Below are positions 42,782-50,809 of a stretch of 64,000 bases of DNA, piece by piece. The stretch comes from Mucilaginibacter saanensis. Its GTDB lineage: Bacteria > Bacteroidota > Bacteroidia > Sphingobacteriales > Sphingobacteriaceae. Every line of letters starts with the position of its first letter. Positions within the stretch are counted from its first letter, which is position 1. The DNA lies in the NCBI RefSeq assembly GCF_014200575.1, contig NZ_JACHBZ010000007.1, forward strand, positions 62,001 to 126,000, given 5' to 3'. The notes beneath the pieces are model-generated. The model was not told the origin of the DNA and ran no database searches. It worked only from the letters and a program-made list of their open reading frames with translations. The translations under genes and the position numbers were made by a program.

Positions 42782-43144
42782 TTAACAAATTGGTGGGCAA
42801 TCTTTGGTTTTATTAAATGGCCCCATGCTGTCGTTGGCGGTCAGTGTAGCATTCTCGCTCTGAATAGCATCTGTATGCACATCCTTATCATCGCCAGTTG
42901 TGCCAATAAGAACGGTAGTGGTTTGGTTGGGGAAATGGGCGTGATCGTGATCATAGGCTGCAAGATGGATTCTTACTCCTGTGGCATGTTCTGGCAGGTT
43001 GTTAACAAAGCTTTTTAACTTATCAATAGGTATCCAACTTGATTGGGTATCGTTAACTCCGTGTGTTTTATCAATAAGTTTTTTCCTGGTGTTATGGTAG
43101 TTATCTACCATTTTTTTTGCTGAGGTTAAATCAATTGGTTCCAT
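42782..43144 (-). CDS. Conserved hypothetical protein with CPPIC tail
   Basis: Soluble protein of 120 residues starting MEPIDLTSAKKMVDNYHNTR. The middle (ATGVRIHLAAYDHDHAHFPNQ) is histidine- and acid-rich and could bind metal; the end is DCPPIC, two cysteines separated by Pro-Pro-Ile. I recall similar proteins with a PPIC end in Bacteroidota, unnamed. ATG 43144 is preferred: the frame is open a few residues further, over a GGGGGC/CCCC hairpin at about 43155-43174 that probably belongs to the leader. First gene of the signalling operon on this strand. Confidence 0.7.
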   Translation of the reverse strand: MEPIDLTSAKKMVDNYHNTRKKLIDKTHGVNDTQSSWIPIDKLKSFVNNLPEHATGVRIHLAAYDHDHAHFPNQTTTVLIGTTGDDKDVHTDAIQSENATLTANDSMGPFNKTKDCPPIC

Positions 43145-43348
43145 AATATCAATGTTGGGGTTTTTTGCCCCCAATCTACTAAATCCTAAAGAAACTAATA
43201 GCTAAATTTTAATGATTTAGTATAATCTGTTAACATCTATTAAATAATTTGACTTACTGGTTAAGCAATGGAGGGGGCTTACCGGGAGAGTAATAGTGCT
43301 GAGCCGAGCAGCAGCATTAACGATAGCTATATAGCTTACCTGGTTGGC

Positions 43349-43996
43349 CTATAGGGCGCTGTCGTCAAGTAAAAACACAAAAAGTTCCTTAGGGCCATGT
43401 GCGCCAAGTACCAGTGTTTTTTCAATATCGGCAGTGCGGCTTGGGCCGGTAACGTTGCTGATCATTGATGGCAGGCGGCTGCCATATTTATTTTTGATAA
43501 GCTTAAAGCCATCTTTAAGATCAAGCACCATTTGTGAGGTAAAGGCCAGCACAATATGCACCGTTGGGTATATGCTTAGGCGGCGGCCTGCCATGTTGCC
43601 GTTTGATAGCAATATACTGCCATTACGTGCAATTAAGGCCTCGCAAAAGGTAAAGCCAACTTCTGCTTGTTCAAAATCCTTGTCGGTTTCGTAAAAAGGA
43701 TATTCAAAACGGGTTAATATTTCCTGCAGACCGGGCTCCCAGCAGTATATTTTACGCCAGTTGCGCTCTTCGGCAAGGGTAAGCAGGGTTTCAATAAATT
43801 GTATTTCGTCTTCGCAAAAAATAAACTGCCCGTTAACCGCAGTAAATTGTTCAGCAAAAATTACTTCGGGTATTTCATCAGTAGGGGCATAATGCGGCAA
43901 GTCTTCCAGCTGGGGATATGGGTTGTCCCGTTTTTCCAGAAGCGCTTTCCGTATTTTTTTAAGTAGTTTTTCCTTTGATGTGGTAATATCCCTCAT
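43349..43996 (-). CDS. LUD domain protein (LutC/YkgG-like)
   Basis: Protein of 215 residues with the LUD domain of lactate-utilisation proteins: an N-terminal helix RDITTSKEKLLKKIRKALLE and the region LARNGSILLSNGNMAGRRLSIYP. In Firmicutes LutC works with LutA and LutB in oxidation of L-lactate; neither is present here, so this is an orphan member, as in many Bacteroidota. It is 52 bp from the ftsH stop. Role uncertain. Confidence 0.82.
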   Translation of the reverse strand: MRDITTSKEKLLKKIRKALLEKRDNPYPQLEDLPHYAPTDEIPEVIFAEQFTAVNGQFIFCEDEIQFIETLLTLAEERNWRKIYCWEPGLQEILTRFEYPFYETDKDFEQAEVGFTFCEALIARNGSILLSNGNMAGRRLSIYPTVHIVLAFTSQMVLDLKDGFKLIKNKYGSRLPSMISNVTGPSRTADIEKTLVLGAHGPKELFVFLLDDSAL

Positions 43997-44051
43997 GGTC
44001 AAAAAACAAAGCCACCAGCTTGCGCTGATGGCTTTAATGTTATTAAAAAAT

Positions 44052-46136
44052 TTATGATAATGGCTCCTGCAATTCAGGATTAATTATATTATCGGGTATA
44101 GCATTGTTGTCCTGAGTTAAAGCAGGCTCTCCATTTACAAACTTGTCATAAGCGGTACGGTTCTCAAACGGACGTTTGCCTAAAAGGTCTTCCAGATCGG
44201 CCTGGAACAGTACTTCTTTCTCTAATAATTTTAAAGCAACTTTTTCTAATCCGTCGCGGTGTTTAGTTATCAGCTCTTTCGTTTTGGCGTAAACAAGCTC
44301 AACCAGGCTGCGAACTTCAGAGTCAATCAATTCGGCAGTAGCATCTGAATAAGGCTTGCTAAACTGATTTTCGCCCTGTGGGTCATAAAACGACAGATTA
44401 CCTACCTTATCATTCATACCGTAAATTCTTACCATGCCATAAGCCAAACGGGTAATACGTTCTAAATCGCTCAGTGCGCCGGTTGTTATTTTACCAAAAA
44501 CAATGTCTTCGGCTACACGGCCACCCATTGACAGGATCATATCGTCTATCAATTCTTCTTTAGCTACCAGGAATCTTTCGTTAGGCAGGTATTGTGCGTA
44601 TCCTAAAGCGGCAACACCACGCGGCACAATTGATACCTTAACCAAAGGATCGGTATGTTCCAGGAACCAGCCAGCAATGGCGTGACCAGCTTCGTGGTAA
44701 GCAACCACGCGTTTTTCTTCTGGCGATATCAGGGTGTTCTTTTTCTCTAAACCACCAATTACGCGGTCAATAGCATCCTGAAAATCAATCATATCAACAG
44801 ATTCCTTGTTTTTACGGGCAGCTATCAATGCGGCCTCGTTACAAACGTTGGCAATTTCGGCACCGGCAAAGCCTGGTGTTTGTGCTGATAGTTTTTTAGC
44901 GTCAACACCGTCTGATAATTTGATAGGTTTTAAGTGAACCTTGAATATCTGCTCACGGCCAATCAAATCGGGTTTATCGATAGACACCTGCCTGTCAAAA
45001 CGACCCGGACGTAATAATGCCGAATCTAACACATCCGGACGGTTGGTAGCGGCAAGTATGATAATACCAGAGTCGGTACCAAAACCATCCATCTCCACCA
45101 ATAATTGGTTCAGGGTGTTTTCGCGTTCATCATTACCACCTACAATATTGTTTTTACCACGGGCGCGGCCAATGGCATCAATTTCATCAATAAATATAAT
45201 ACAAGGTGCTTTATCTTTTGCCTGGCGGAAAAGGTCACGAACACGTGATGCTCCCACGCCCACAAACATCTCCACAAAGTCAGATCCTGACAGGGAGAAG
45301 AACGGTACATGAGCCTCGCCTGCAACGGCTTTAGCCAACAGGGTTTTACCTGTACCCGGCGAGCCTACCAATAACGCTCCCTTAGGTATTTTACCACCCA
45401 GGTTGGTGTATTTTTTAGGGTTTTTCAGGAAATCAACAATTTCCATTACTTCCTGTTTGGCTTCTTCAAGACCGGCAACATCATTAAATGTTACTGTTAC
45501 CTGGGCTTCTTTATCAAACAGGGTTGCTTTTGATTTGCCGATATTAAATATCTGACCACCCGGACCTCCGCCTGAACCGCCTGACATGCGGCGCATAATA
45601 AATATCCATACACCGGCAAACAGGATAACCATAATAATACCCTGTACCAACCAGTTTGATAAAAAGCTTTCATGACCCTGTTGCAGTTCAATAGGCACTT
45701 TCTGGTTGTCAGGAACGTCTTTCTCAGCTATGGCCAATGATTGTTTTATGCTTTCATAAGAGGCATCAGTAAAGGTGTACTGCGGGCCTGCATTGGTGGC
45801 ATTAAATAAATGCTGGTCCTTACCTGCATCGGCATAACGTGCTTTCTTAAGGCTATCTTTTTTAATATAAACTTCGGCTACTACAAGATCACCGCTTTTG
45901 TATACTATCAATTTTTCAACATCATGCGGTCTGAGCATGTTGGCTTCAAAATCCTGGAAGTTGATGTTTTTGCCTGAGCCACCGCTTAAAAGGGTAGGTA
46001 CAAGTAAAAAGGCTAAAATAACAATGCCATAAAGCCACATAATGTTAAACTTAGGTGGTTTTGGCGGTGTTTTTTTATTAAGTATCTTCCTGATAGGTTT
46101 CGGACTTTCTGATTTATTGTCTTTATTATCTTTCAT
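44052..46136 (-). CDS. ftsH: ATP-dependent zinc metalloprotease FtsH
   Basis: Membrane-anchored AAA protease of 694 residues. Helix 1 (about 32-50) and helix 2 (near 165-183) bracket a periplasmic domain; Walker A is GSPGTGKT at about residue 257; Walker B is IIFIDEIDAIG; zinc site H481-E-A-G-H485. The C-terminal tail is acidic and Asn/Pro-rich. Degrades misfolded membrane proteins and regulators. Length is normal. A TAAGTTTG box at 46153-46160 (minus strand) is a candidate -7 element. Confidence 0.98.
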   Translation of the reverse strand: MKDNKDNKSESPKPIRKILNKKTPPKPPKFNIMWLYGIVILAFLLVPTLLSGGSGKNINFQDFEANMLRPHDVEKLIVYKSGDLVVAEVYIKKDSLKKARYADAGKDQHLFNATNAGPQYTFTDASYESIKQSLAIAEKDVPDNQKVPIELQQGHESFLSNWLVQGIIMVILFAGVWIFIMRRMSGGSGGGPGGQIFNIGKSKATLFDKEAQVTVTFNDVAGLEEAKQEVMEIVDFLKNPKKYTNLGGKIPKGALLVGSPGTGKTLLAKAVAGEAHVPFFSLSGSDFVEMFVGVGASRVRDLFRQAKDKAPCIIFIDEIDAIGRARGKNNIVGGNDERENTLNQLLVEMDGFGTDSGIIILAATNRPDVLDSALLRPGRFDRQVSIDKPDLIGREQIFKVHLKPIKLSDGVDAKKLSAQTPGFAGAEIANVCNEAALIAARKNKESVDMIDFQDAIDRVIGGLEKKNTLISPEEKRVVAYHEAGHAIAGWFLEHTDPLVKVSIVPRGVAALGYAQYLPNERFLVAKEELIDDMILSMGGRVAEDIVFGKITTGALSDLERITRLAYGMVRIYGMNDKVGNLSFYDPQGENQFSKPYSDATAELIDSEVRSLVELVYAKTKELITKHRDGLEKVALKLLEKEVLFQADLEDLLGKRPFENRTAYDKFVNGEPALTQDNNAIPDNIINPELQEPLS

Positions 46137-46232
46137 TTCTTTGTTACGAGCTCAAACTTACAATCTAAAAATTTAAAATTTACAAAAGTTTAGTACCATG
46201 ACTCCGCCAGAGGTACTTTAGTGACGAAATGT

Positions 46233-46610
46233 TTAAGCACTTTTATAATATTTAATTTCGGCGTCGCCCCACAGATCTTCCACGCCGTAAAACTCGCGTT
46301 TATCGGTTCTGAAAACATGTATCACAACATCCACATAATCAAGCAAAATCCACTCGGCATATTCAAGCCCCTCTTTACGCCAGGGCTCCTGCTGGGTTGC
46401 TTTAAAAATTTCTTCTTCAATACTATTAGCGATAGCTTTAACCTGTGTAGTTGAATCAGCATGACAGATCACAAAATAATCTGATACCGAACCCAATATA
46501 TTCCGGAGGTCTAACCTTATAATATCATTCCCTTTTTTTTCCTGTATGCCATGTATAGCAAGTTCAGAAATGTAGGCTGATTGATTTAACACTTTGTTTT
46601 TTACCATCAA
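46233..46610 (-). CDS. rsfS: Ribosome silencing factor RsfS
   Basis: Protein of 125 residues (DUF143/YbeB family) that binds L14 on the 50S subunit and blocks subunit joining during starvation. Conserved patches are SDYFVICHADSTTQVKAIA and WILLDYVDVVIHVFRTDKREFY. The start is at 46610 or the adjacent ATG at 46607. It is immediately upstream of ftsH in the same direction, as in other Bacteroidota, and divergent from birA by 44 bp. Confidence 0.95.
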   Translation of the reverse strand: MMVKNKVLNQSAYISELAIHGIQEKKGNDIIRLDLRNILGSVSDYFVICHADSTTQVKAIANSIEEEIFKATQQEPWRKEGLEYAEWILLDYVDVVIHVFRTDKREFYGVEDLWGDAEIKYYKSA

Positions 46611-46654
46611 AAAGAATTAGTTTTGAACGTTTTTGAGTTAAAAATTATTATACT

Positions 46655-47425
46655 TTGCAAAATAACATATTTTCGGGATTATTTGTTGGTCAAAATTTGG
46701 TAACAATTAAAGAAGTTGACTCAACCAATACTTTCCTCAAAACATTACTGTCAAATTCCAAGCCATTGCCTGAAGGTACGGTCATTATGGCAGAAAGCCA
46801 ATATGCGGGCCGGGGCCAGCAACAAAACAAATGGCATAGCGAACCCGGAAAAAACTTAACATTCAGTATTTTACTGACACCCACATTTTTACCTGTTTTA
46901 AATCAGTTTGATCTTACCCGGGTGGTTAGTTTAGGGGTTTTTGATGCCCTGCAACCCTATTTGGGCGACAAGCTGAAAATAAAATGGCCCAATGATATTT
47001 ATTATGAGGATCGTAAACTGGGTGGCATATTAATAGAAACACACCTACAAGGCAGTCAGATAAAAAATGCTATCATAGGCATTGGGCTTAATATAAACCA
47101 AGAAAGTTTTTTGCCCGGCGCAGGCAATGCCATATCTTTAAAGCAAATCTTACACAGGGATTATGATTTACGAACAATATTATCGGAAATTTGCGGTCAT
47201 ATTGAGGCGTACTACCTTAATTTAAAGGCTGGTAAGTTTTTGTTTGTAAGAGATACCTACTTAAGCCGGTTATACTGGTTAAACCAGCAAAAGCGTTTTA
47301 AAGCAAACGATGCGGTTTTTGAAGGTATTATCAGAAATGTAAAAGACGAAGGCTTGCTGGTTGTTGAGGATAACAACGGGCAGCAGGAGTTTAGTTTAAA
47401 GCAAATTGAATTTTTAAATAAATAA
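46655..47425 (+). CDS. birA: Biotin--acetyl-CoA-carboxylase ligase
   Basis: Biotin protein ligase of 256 residues lacking the DNA-binding domain of E. coli BirA. Catalytic motifs: VDSTNTFLK near the start, GRGQQQNKWHSEPGKNLTFS (biotin loop), KIKWPNDIYY and GIGLNINQ. No ATG is available near the expected N-terminus, so translation must start at TTG 46655 (product MQNNIFSGLFVGQNL), which fits homologues. This rare start codon sits in a divergent 44-bp spacer with rsfS. Confidence 0.93.
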   Translation: MQNNIFSGLFVGQNLVTIKEVDSTNTFLKTLLSNSKPLPEGTVIMAESQYAGRGQQQNKWHSEPGKNLTFSILLTPTFLPVLNQFDLTRVVSLGVFDALQPYLGDKLKIKWPNDIYYEDRKLGGILIETHLQGSQIKNAIIGIGLNINQESFLPGAGNAISLKQILHRDYDLRTILSEICGHIEAYYLNLKAGKFLFVRDTYLSRLYWLNQQKRFKANDAVFEGIIRNVKDEGLLVVEDNNGQQEFSLKQIEFLNK

Positions 47426-47429
47426 TTAA

Positions 47430-47882
47430 ATGAAGAAAGTATTGTTGGTTGTAATTGCGCTGGTTATTTGCGCAGGGGCTTATGCCCAGATTGAAACGCC
47501 TGTGAAATGGTCATACGCGGCAAAAAAGGTGAATGATAAAGAAGCCATTGTGTTTTTTAAAGCCACCATACAAACCGGTTGGCATATTTATTCGCTTGAT
47601 GTTAAGGATGGCGGCCCAATAAAAACTTCATTTGAGTTTGTACCTTCAAAACTTTATGCCCCGGTTGGCAAAACTACCGAGCCAACTCCTGTAACCAAGT
47701 TTGAGAAAGCTTTTAACATGAATGTGAGCTACTTTGAAAAAGAAGTGGTTTTTCAACAAAAAATAAGCCTTAAATCTGCCAAGGCTACCAACGTAACAGG
47801 TAAGCTAACTTACATGACCTGTAACGATAAAAAATGCCTCCCTCCAGAAGATGTTGATTTTAATATTCCTTTAGGCAAATAA
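47430..47882 (+). CDS. DsbD alpha-domain-like periplasmic protein
   Basis: Exported protein of 150 residues with signal peptide (ending CAGAYAQ). It contains the DsbD N-terminal (Ig-like) fold, with the core WHIYSLDVKDGGPIKTSFEF, and ends with the redox pair TCNDKKCLPPE, the two Cys separated by four residues. The neighbouring DsbD has a transmembrane and thioredoxin part but not this domain, so the usually fused electron acceptor is split off here. It shares the operon with birA (4-bp gap) and dsbD. Confidence 0.88.
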   Translation: MKKVLLVVIALVICAGAYAQIETPVKWSYAAKKVNDKEAIVFFKATIQTGWHIYSLDVKDGGPIKTSFEFVPSKLYAPVGKTTEPTPVTKFEKAFNMNVSYFEKEVVFQQKISLKSAKATNVTGKLTYMTCNDKKCLPPEDVDFNIPLGK

Positions 47883-47902
47883 TTACCTCGGGGGATAAGC
47901 AA

Positions 47903-49672
47903 ATGAAGCTATTTAATAAAACCAACTGGTTGCCGTCTGCATTGGCCATTGTTACAGTGCTCATTATTTTTGGCATTAATGCTCCAAAACCGGTTTACGC
48001 CGAACAAAAGAGCGGTAGGGATACCACGGTATCAACAGGCGATCTGCAATTTACGGATATACCTACAGCTGCAGACAGTATTGCAATCAGGAAAAAAGCG
48101 GCAGACTCTGCCGCAAAAGCCGCCGCCGCAAAACCAGCGGCAGCAAAACCTGGTGCTGCCGAAAACACTCCATCATCAGAAAAACCCAAAACACTTTGGC
48201 AGATATTTATATTCGGGCTTTTAGGAGGTTTTACTGCAGTTATATTGCCTTGTATATATCCATTGCTGCCATTAACCATAAGCTTTTTTACTAAAAAAAG
48301 CGGAAGCCGGCAAAAGGCAATAGGGCAGTCCCTTATTTATGGGGCATCTATTATTGTAATATATGTAACCCTGGGTTTGCTGATCTCCATTATTTTTGGG
48401 TCCGATGCCCTTAATCAGCTGGCTACAAACGGAATATTTAATATATTTTTCTTTTTACTGCTCATTGTTTTTGGTATATCGTTCCTGGGTGCGTTTGAAA
48501 TTACACTTCCAAGCTCGTTAGCCAATAAGCTTGATGAAAATGCCGATAAAGGAGGGCTTGCCGGTATATTTTTCATGGCATCAACCCTGGTGGTTGTGTC
48601 ATTCTCCTGTACGGGCCCAATCATTGGTACATTGCTGGTTGACGCTGCATCAAAAGGCGACCGCCTTGGTCCTGCCATAGGTATGTTTGGCTTTTCGCTG
48701 GCGTTGGCATTACCGTTTACCATTTTTGCCTTGTTCCCTTCGGCGTTAAAAAGTTTGCCAAAATCTGGCGGCTGGTTAAATAGCGTAAAAGTAGTTTTAG
48801 GGTTTTTGGAACTGGCTTTTGCCTTAAAGTTCCTGTCAAATGTTGACCTGGCCTATCACTGGAACTGGTTTGACAGGGAGATATTTTTATCGCTCTGGAT
48901 AGCCATTGGTTTGTTGATGGGCTTATACCTCATTGGCAAAATAAAGTTTTCGCATGATAGCGATGTGCCTTACCTTACTATACCGCGTACATTTTTAGCT
49001 ATAGTAGTGTTTGCCTTTGTAATATATATGGTGCCCGGTTTATGGGGAGCACCCTTAAAATCTATCAGTGCATTTTTACCGCCCGAGGCAACACAGGATT
49101 TTAACTTATCAAGTATACCTGACGGCGCAGGCGCATCATCTGGTGCTGCCGCTACCACAGCAATTCCTGCCAGTATTGGTGAAAGAAAATACGTCGGTAG
49201 TTATACGCGTATAACTACCCGCGGACTTGACGCCTGGTATGATTATGACCAGGCCCTGCTGGTTTCAAAAGTCGTACATAAACCGATCCTGATTGATTTT
49301 ACAGGATTTAATTGCGTTAACTGCCGTAAAATGGAAGCCAATGTATGGTCTGATCCGGAAGTGTTTAAACGCCTTAAAAATAACTTTGTACTGCTGCAGC
49401 TTGTGGTGGATGATAAGGCCGCCCTGCAACCCCAGGAGCAGTTTGTATCTGATTACAGTGGCAAAAAAATAACCACCTTAGGCGGTAAATGGAGCGATCT
49501 GGAGGCTAAGCGCTTTAACTCCAACTCGCAGCCTTTATATGTGATGCTGGATAGTGACGGCAACTTTTTAAAAGATGCCAGCGGCAAAGATATTCCAACT
49601 TCACCGGCTGATTATGATATCGCAAGCTATATTAAATTTTTAGACAGCGGCATAGCTGCTTTCAAAAAGTAG
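47903..49672 (+). CDS. dsbD: Thiol:disulfide interchange protein DsbD (membrane and thioredoxin domains)
   Basis: Protein of 589 residues that moves electrons from cytoplasmic thioredoxin to the periplasm. Signal-anchor at the N-terminus, an Ala/Lys/Pro-rich linker, a membrane beta domain with the redox Cys in VILPCIYPLLPLTISFF and in SFSCTGPIIGTLL, and a C-terminal thioredoxin-like gamma domain with C471-V-N-C474. The missing alpha domain is encoded separately 20 bp upstream. Confidence 0.94.
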   Translation: MKLFNKTNWLPSALAIVTVLIIFGINAPKPVYAEQKSGRDTTVSTGDLQFTDIPTAADSIAIRKKAADSAAKAAAAKPAAAKPGAAENTPSSEKPKTLWQIFIFGLLGGFTAVILPCIYPLLPLTISFFTKKSGSRQKAIGQSLIYGASIIVIYVTLGLLISIIFGSDALNQLATNGIFNIFFFLLLIVFGISFLGAFEITLPSSLANKLDENADKGGLAGIFFMASTLVVVSFSCTGPIIGTLLVDAASKGDRLGPAIGMFGFSLALALPFTIFALFPSALKSLPKSGGWLNSVKVVLGFLELAFALKFLSNVDLAYHWNWFDREIFLSLWIAIGLLMGLYLIGKIKFSHDSDVPYLTIPRTFLAIVVFAFVIYMVPGLWGAPLKSISAFLPPEATQDFNLSSIPDGAGASSGAAATTAIPASIGERKYVGSYTRITTRGLDAWYDYDQALLVSKVVHKPILIDFTGFNCVNCRKMEANVWSDPEVFKRLKNNFVLLQLVVDDKAALQPQEQFVSDYSGKKITTLGGKWSDLEAKRFNSNSQPLYVMLDSDGNFLKDASGKDIPTSPADYDIASYIKFLDSGIAAFKK

Positions 49673-49816
49673 CCCCAGCGTAAAAAAATAAGTGTAAATT
49701 CGCCCCATATTTTTAAAGCAGTCGTTATAATCAATAGCGATTGCTTCTAAGATCACTTAATTTTAAATTATTCAATTTTTTAAGGTAGGGTTTAATTGCC
49801 CGTATCCAGCATAAAA

Positions 49817-50794
49817 ATGACGCAGATTAAAAACATCGGACTTTTTACATCAGGTGGCGACGCGCCGGGAATGAATGCTGCCATAAGGGCGGTTGTACGT
49901 ACGGCTATATACTATGATATTCAGGTTACCGGTATACGCCGTGGTTATGACGGAATGACCAAAGGTGATTTTACGCCAATGAACCGTAAATCGGTTTCAA
50001 ACATCATTCAGCGCGGGGGTACCATTTTAAAAACCGCCCGTTGCGATAACTTCAGGACTGCTGAAGGCCGTAAACAAGCATACGATCAGTTAAAAAAACA
50101 TAATATTGATGCCCTGGTTGCCATTGGCGGCGATGGTACCTTTACCGGTGCCAAAGTATTTGGCAGCGAATTTGACATTCCGGTAATTGGTTTGCCGGGT
50201 ACTATTGATAATGATTTGCTGGGAACCGATTTTACTATTGGTTATGATACTGCGATAAATACAGTTGTTGAGGCGGTAGATAAAATACGTGACACGGCAG
50301 AATCACATGACAGGTTGTTTATTGTAGAAGTAATGGGACGCGACTCTGGCCTGATTGCATTAAGAACTGGTATAGCTACCGGAGCCGAGGCTATCCTGAT
50401 ACCTGAAAGCAAAAGCGGTTTAGAAGGTTTATTTAACAGGCTTGAACATGGCCGTAAAGATAAAACCTCCAGAATTGTGATTGTAGCCGAGGGTGAAGAA
50501 GCTGGTGGTGCTTTTGAAGTTGGCCGGCTGGTTCAGGAAAAATTCCCGAATTATGATACCCGTATTTCTATATTGGGCCACATACAACGCGGCGGGGCGC
50601 CAAGCTGTATGGACAGGGTACTGGCCAGCAGGATAGGAGCAGCAGCGGTTGAAGCTTTAAGGGATGGGCACCGTAATGAAATGATCGGGATCATCCATAA
50701 TGAAATTTCATATACTCCATTTGAACACGCTATTAAGCATCACGTGGAAATAAACCCTAACTTGTTAAAGCTGGTTGAAATATTGTCAATGTAG
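49817..50794 (+). CDS. pfkA: ATP-dependent 6-phosphofructokinase
   Basis: Glycolytic kinase of 325 residues. N-terminus IGLFTSGGDAPGMNAAIRAV, ATP-binding GGDGTFTGA, catalytic TIDNDLLGTDFTIGYDTA and substrate-binding VEVMGRDSGLIA; the presence of GGDGT at the ATP site is typical of ATP-PFK. I use ATG 49817 (MTQIKNIGL); a TTG at 49796 would add seven residues. The gene is convergent with a PAS-domain gene only 15 bp away, and an 11-bp inverted repeat (50801-50811 with 50834-50844) may serve as a terminator. Confidence 0.95.
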   Translation: MTQIKNIGLFTSGGDAPGMNAAIRAVVRTAIYYDIQVTGIRRGYDGMTKGDFTPMNRKSVSNIIQRGGTILKTARCDNFRTAEGRKQAYDQLKKHNIDALVAIGGDGTFTGAKVFGSEFDIPVIGLPGTIDNDLLGTDFTIGYDTAINTVVEAVDKIRDTAESHDRLFIVEVMGRDSGLIALRTGIATGAEAILIPESKSGLEGLFNRLEHGRKDKTSRIVIVAEGEEAGGAFEVGRLVQEKFPNYDTRISILGHIQRGGAPSCMDRVLASRIGAAAVEALRDGHRNEMIGIIHNEISYTPFEHAIKHHVEINPNLLKLVEILSM

Positions 50795-50809
50795 CGTTAT
50801 GCCTTATTG

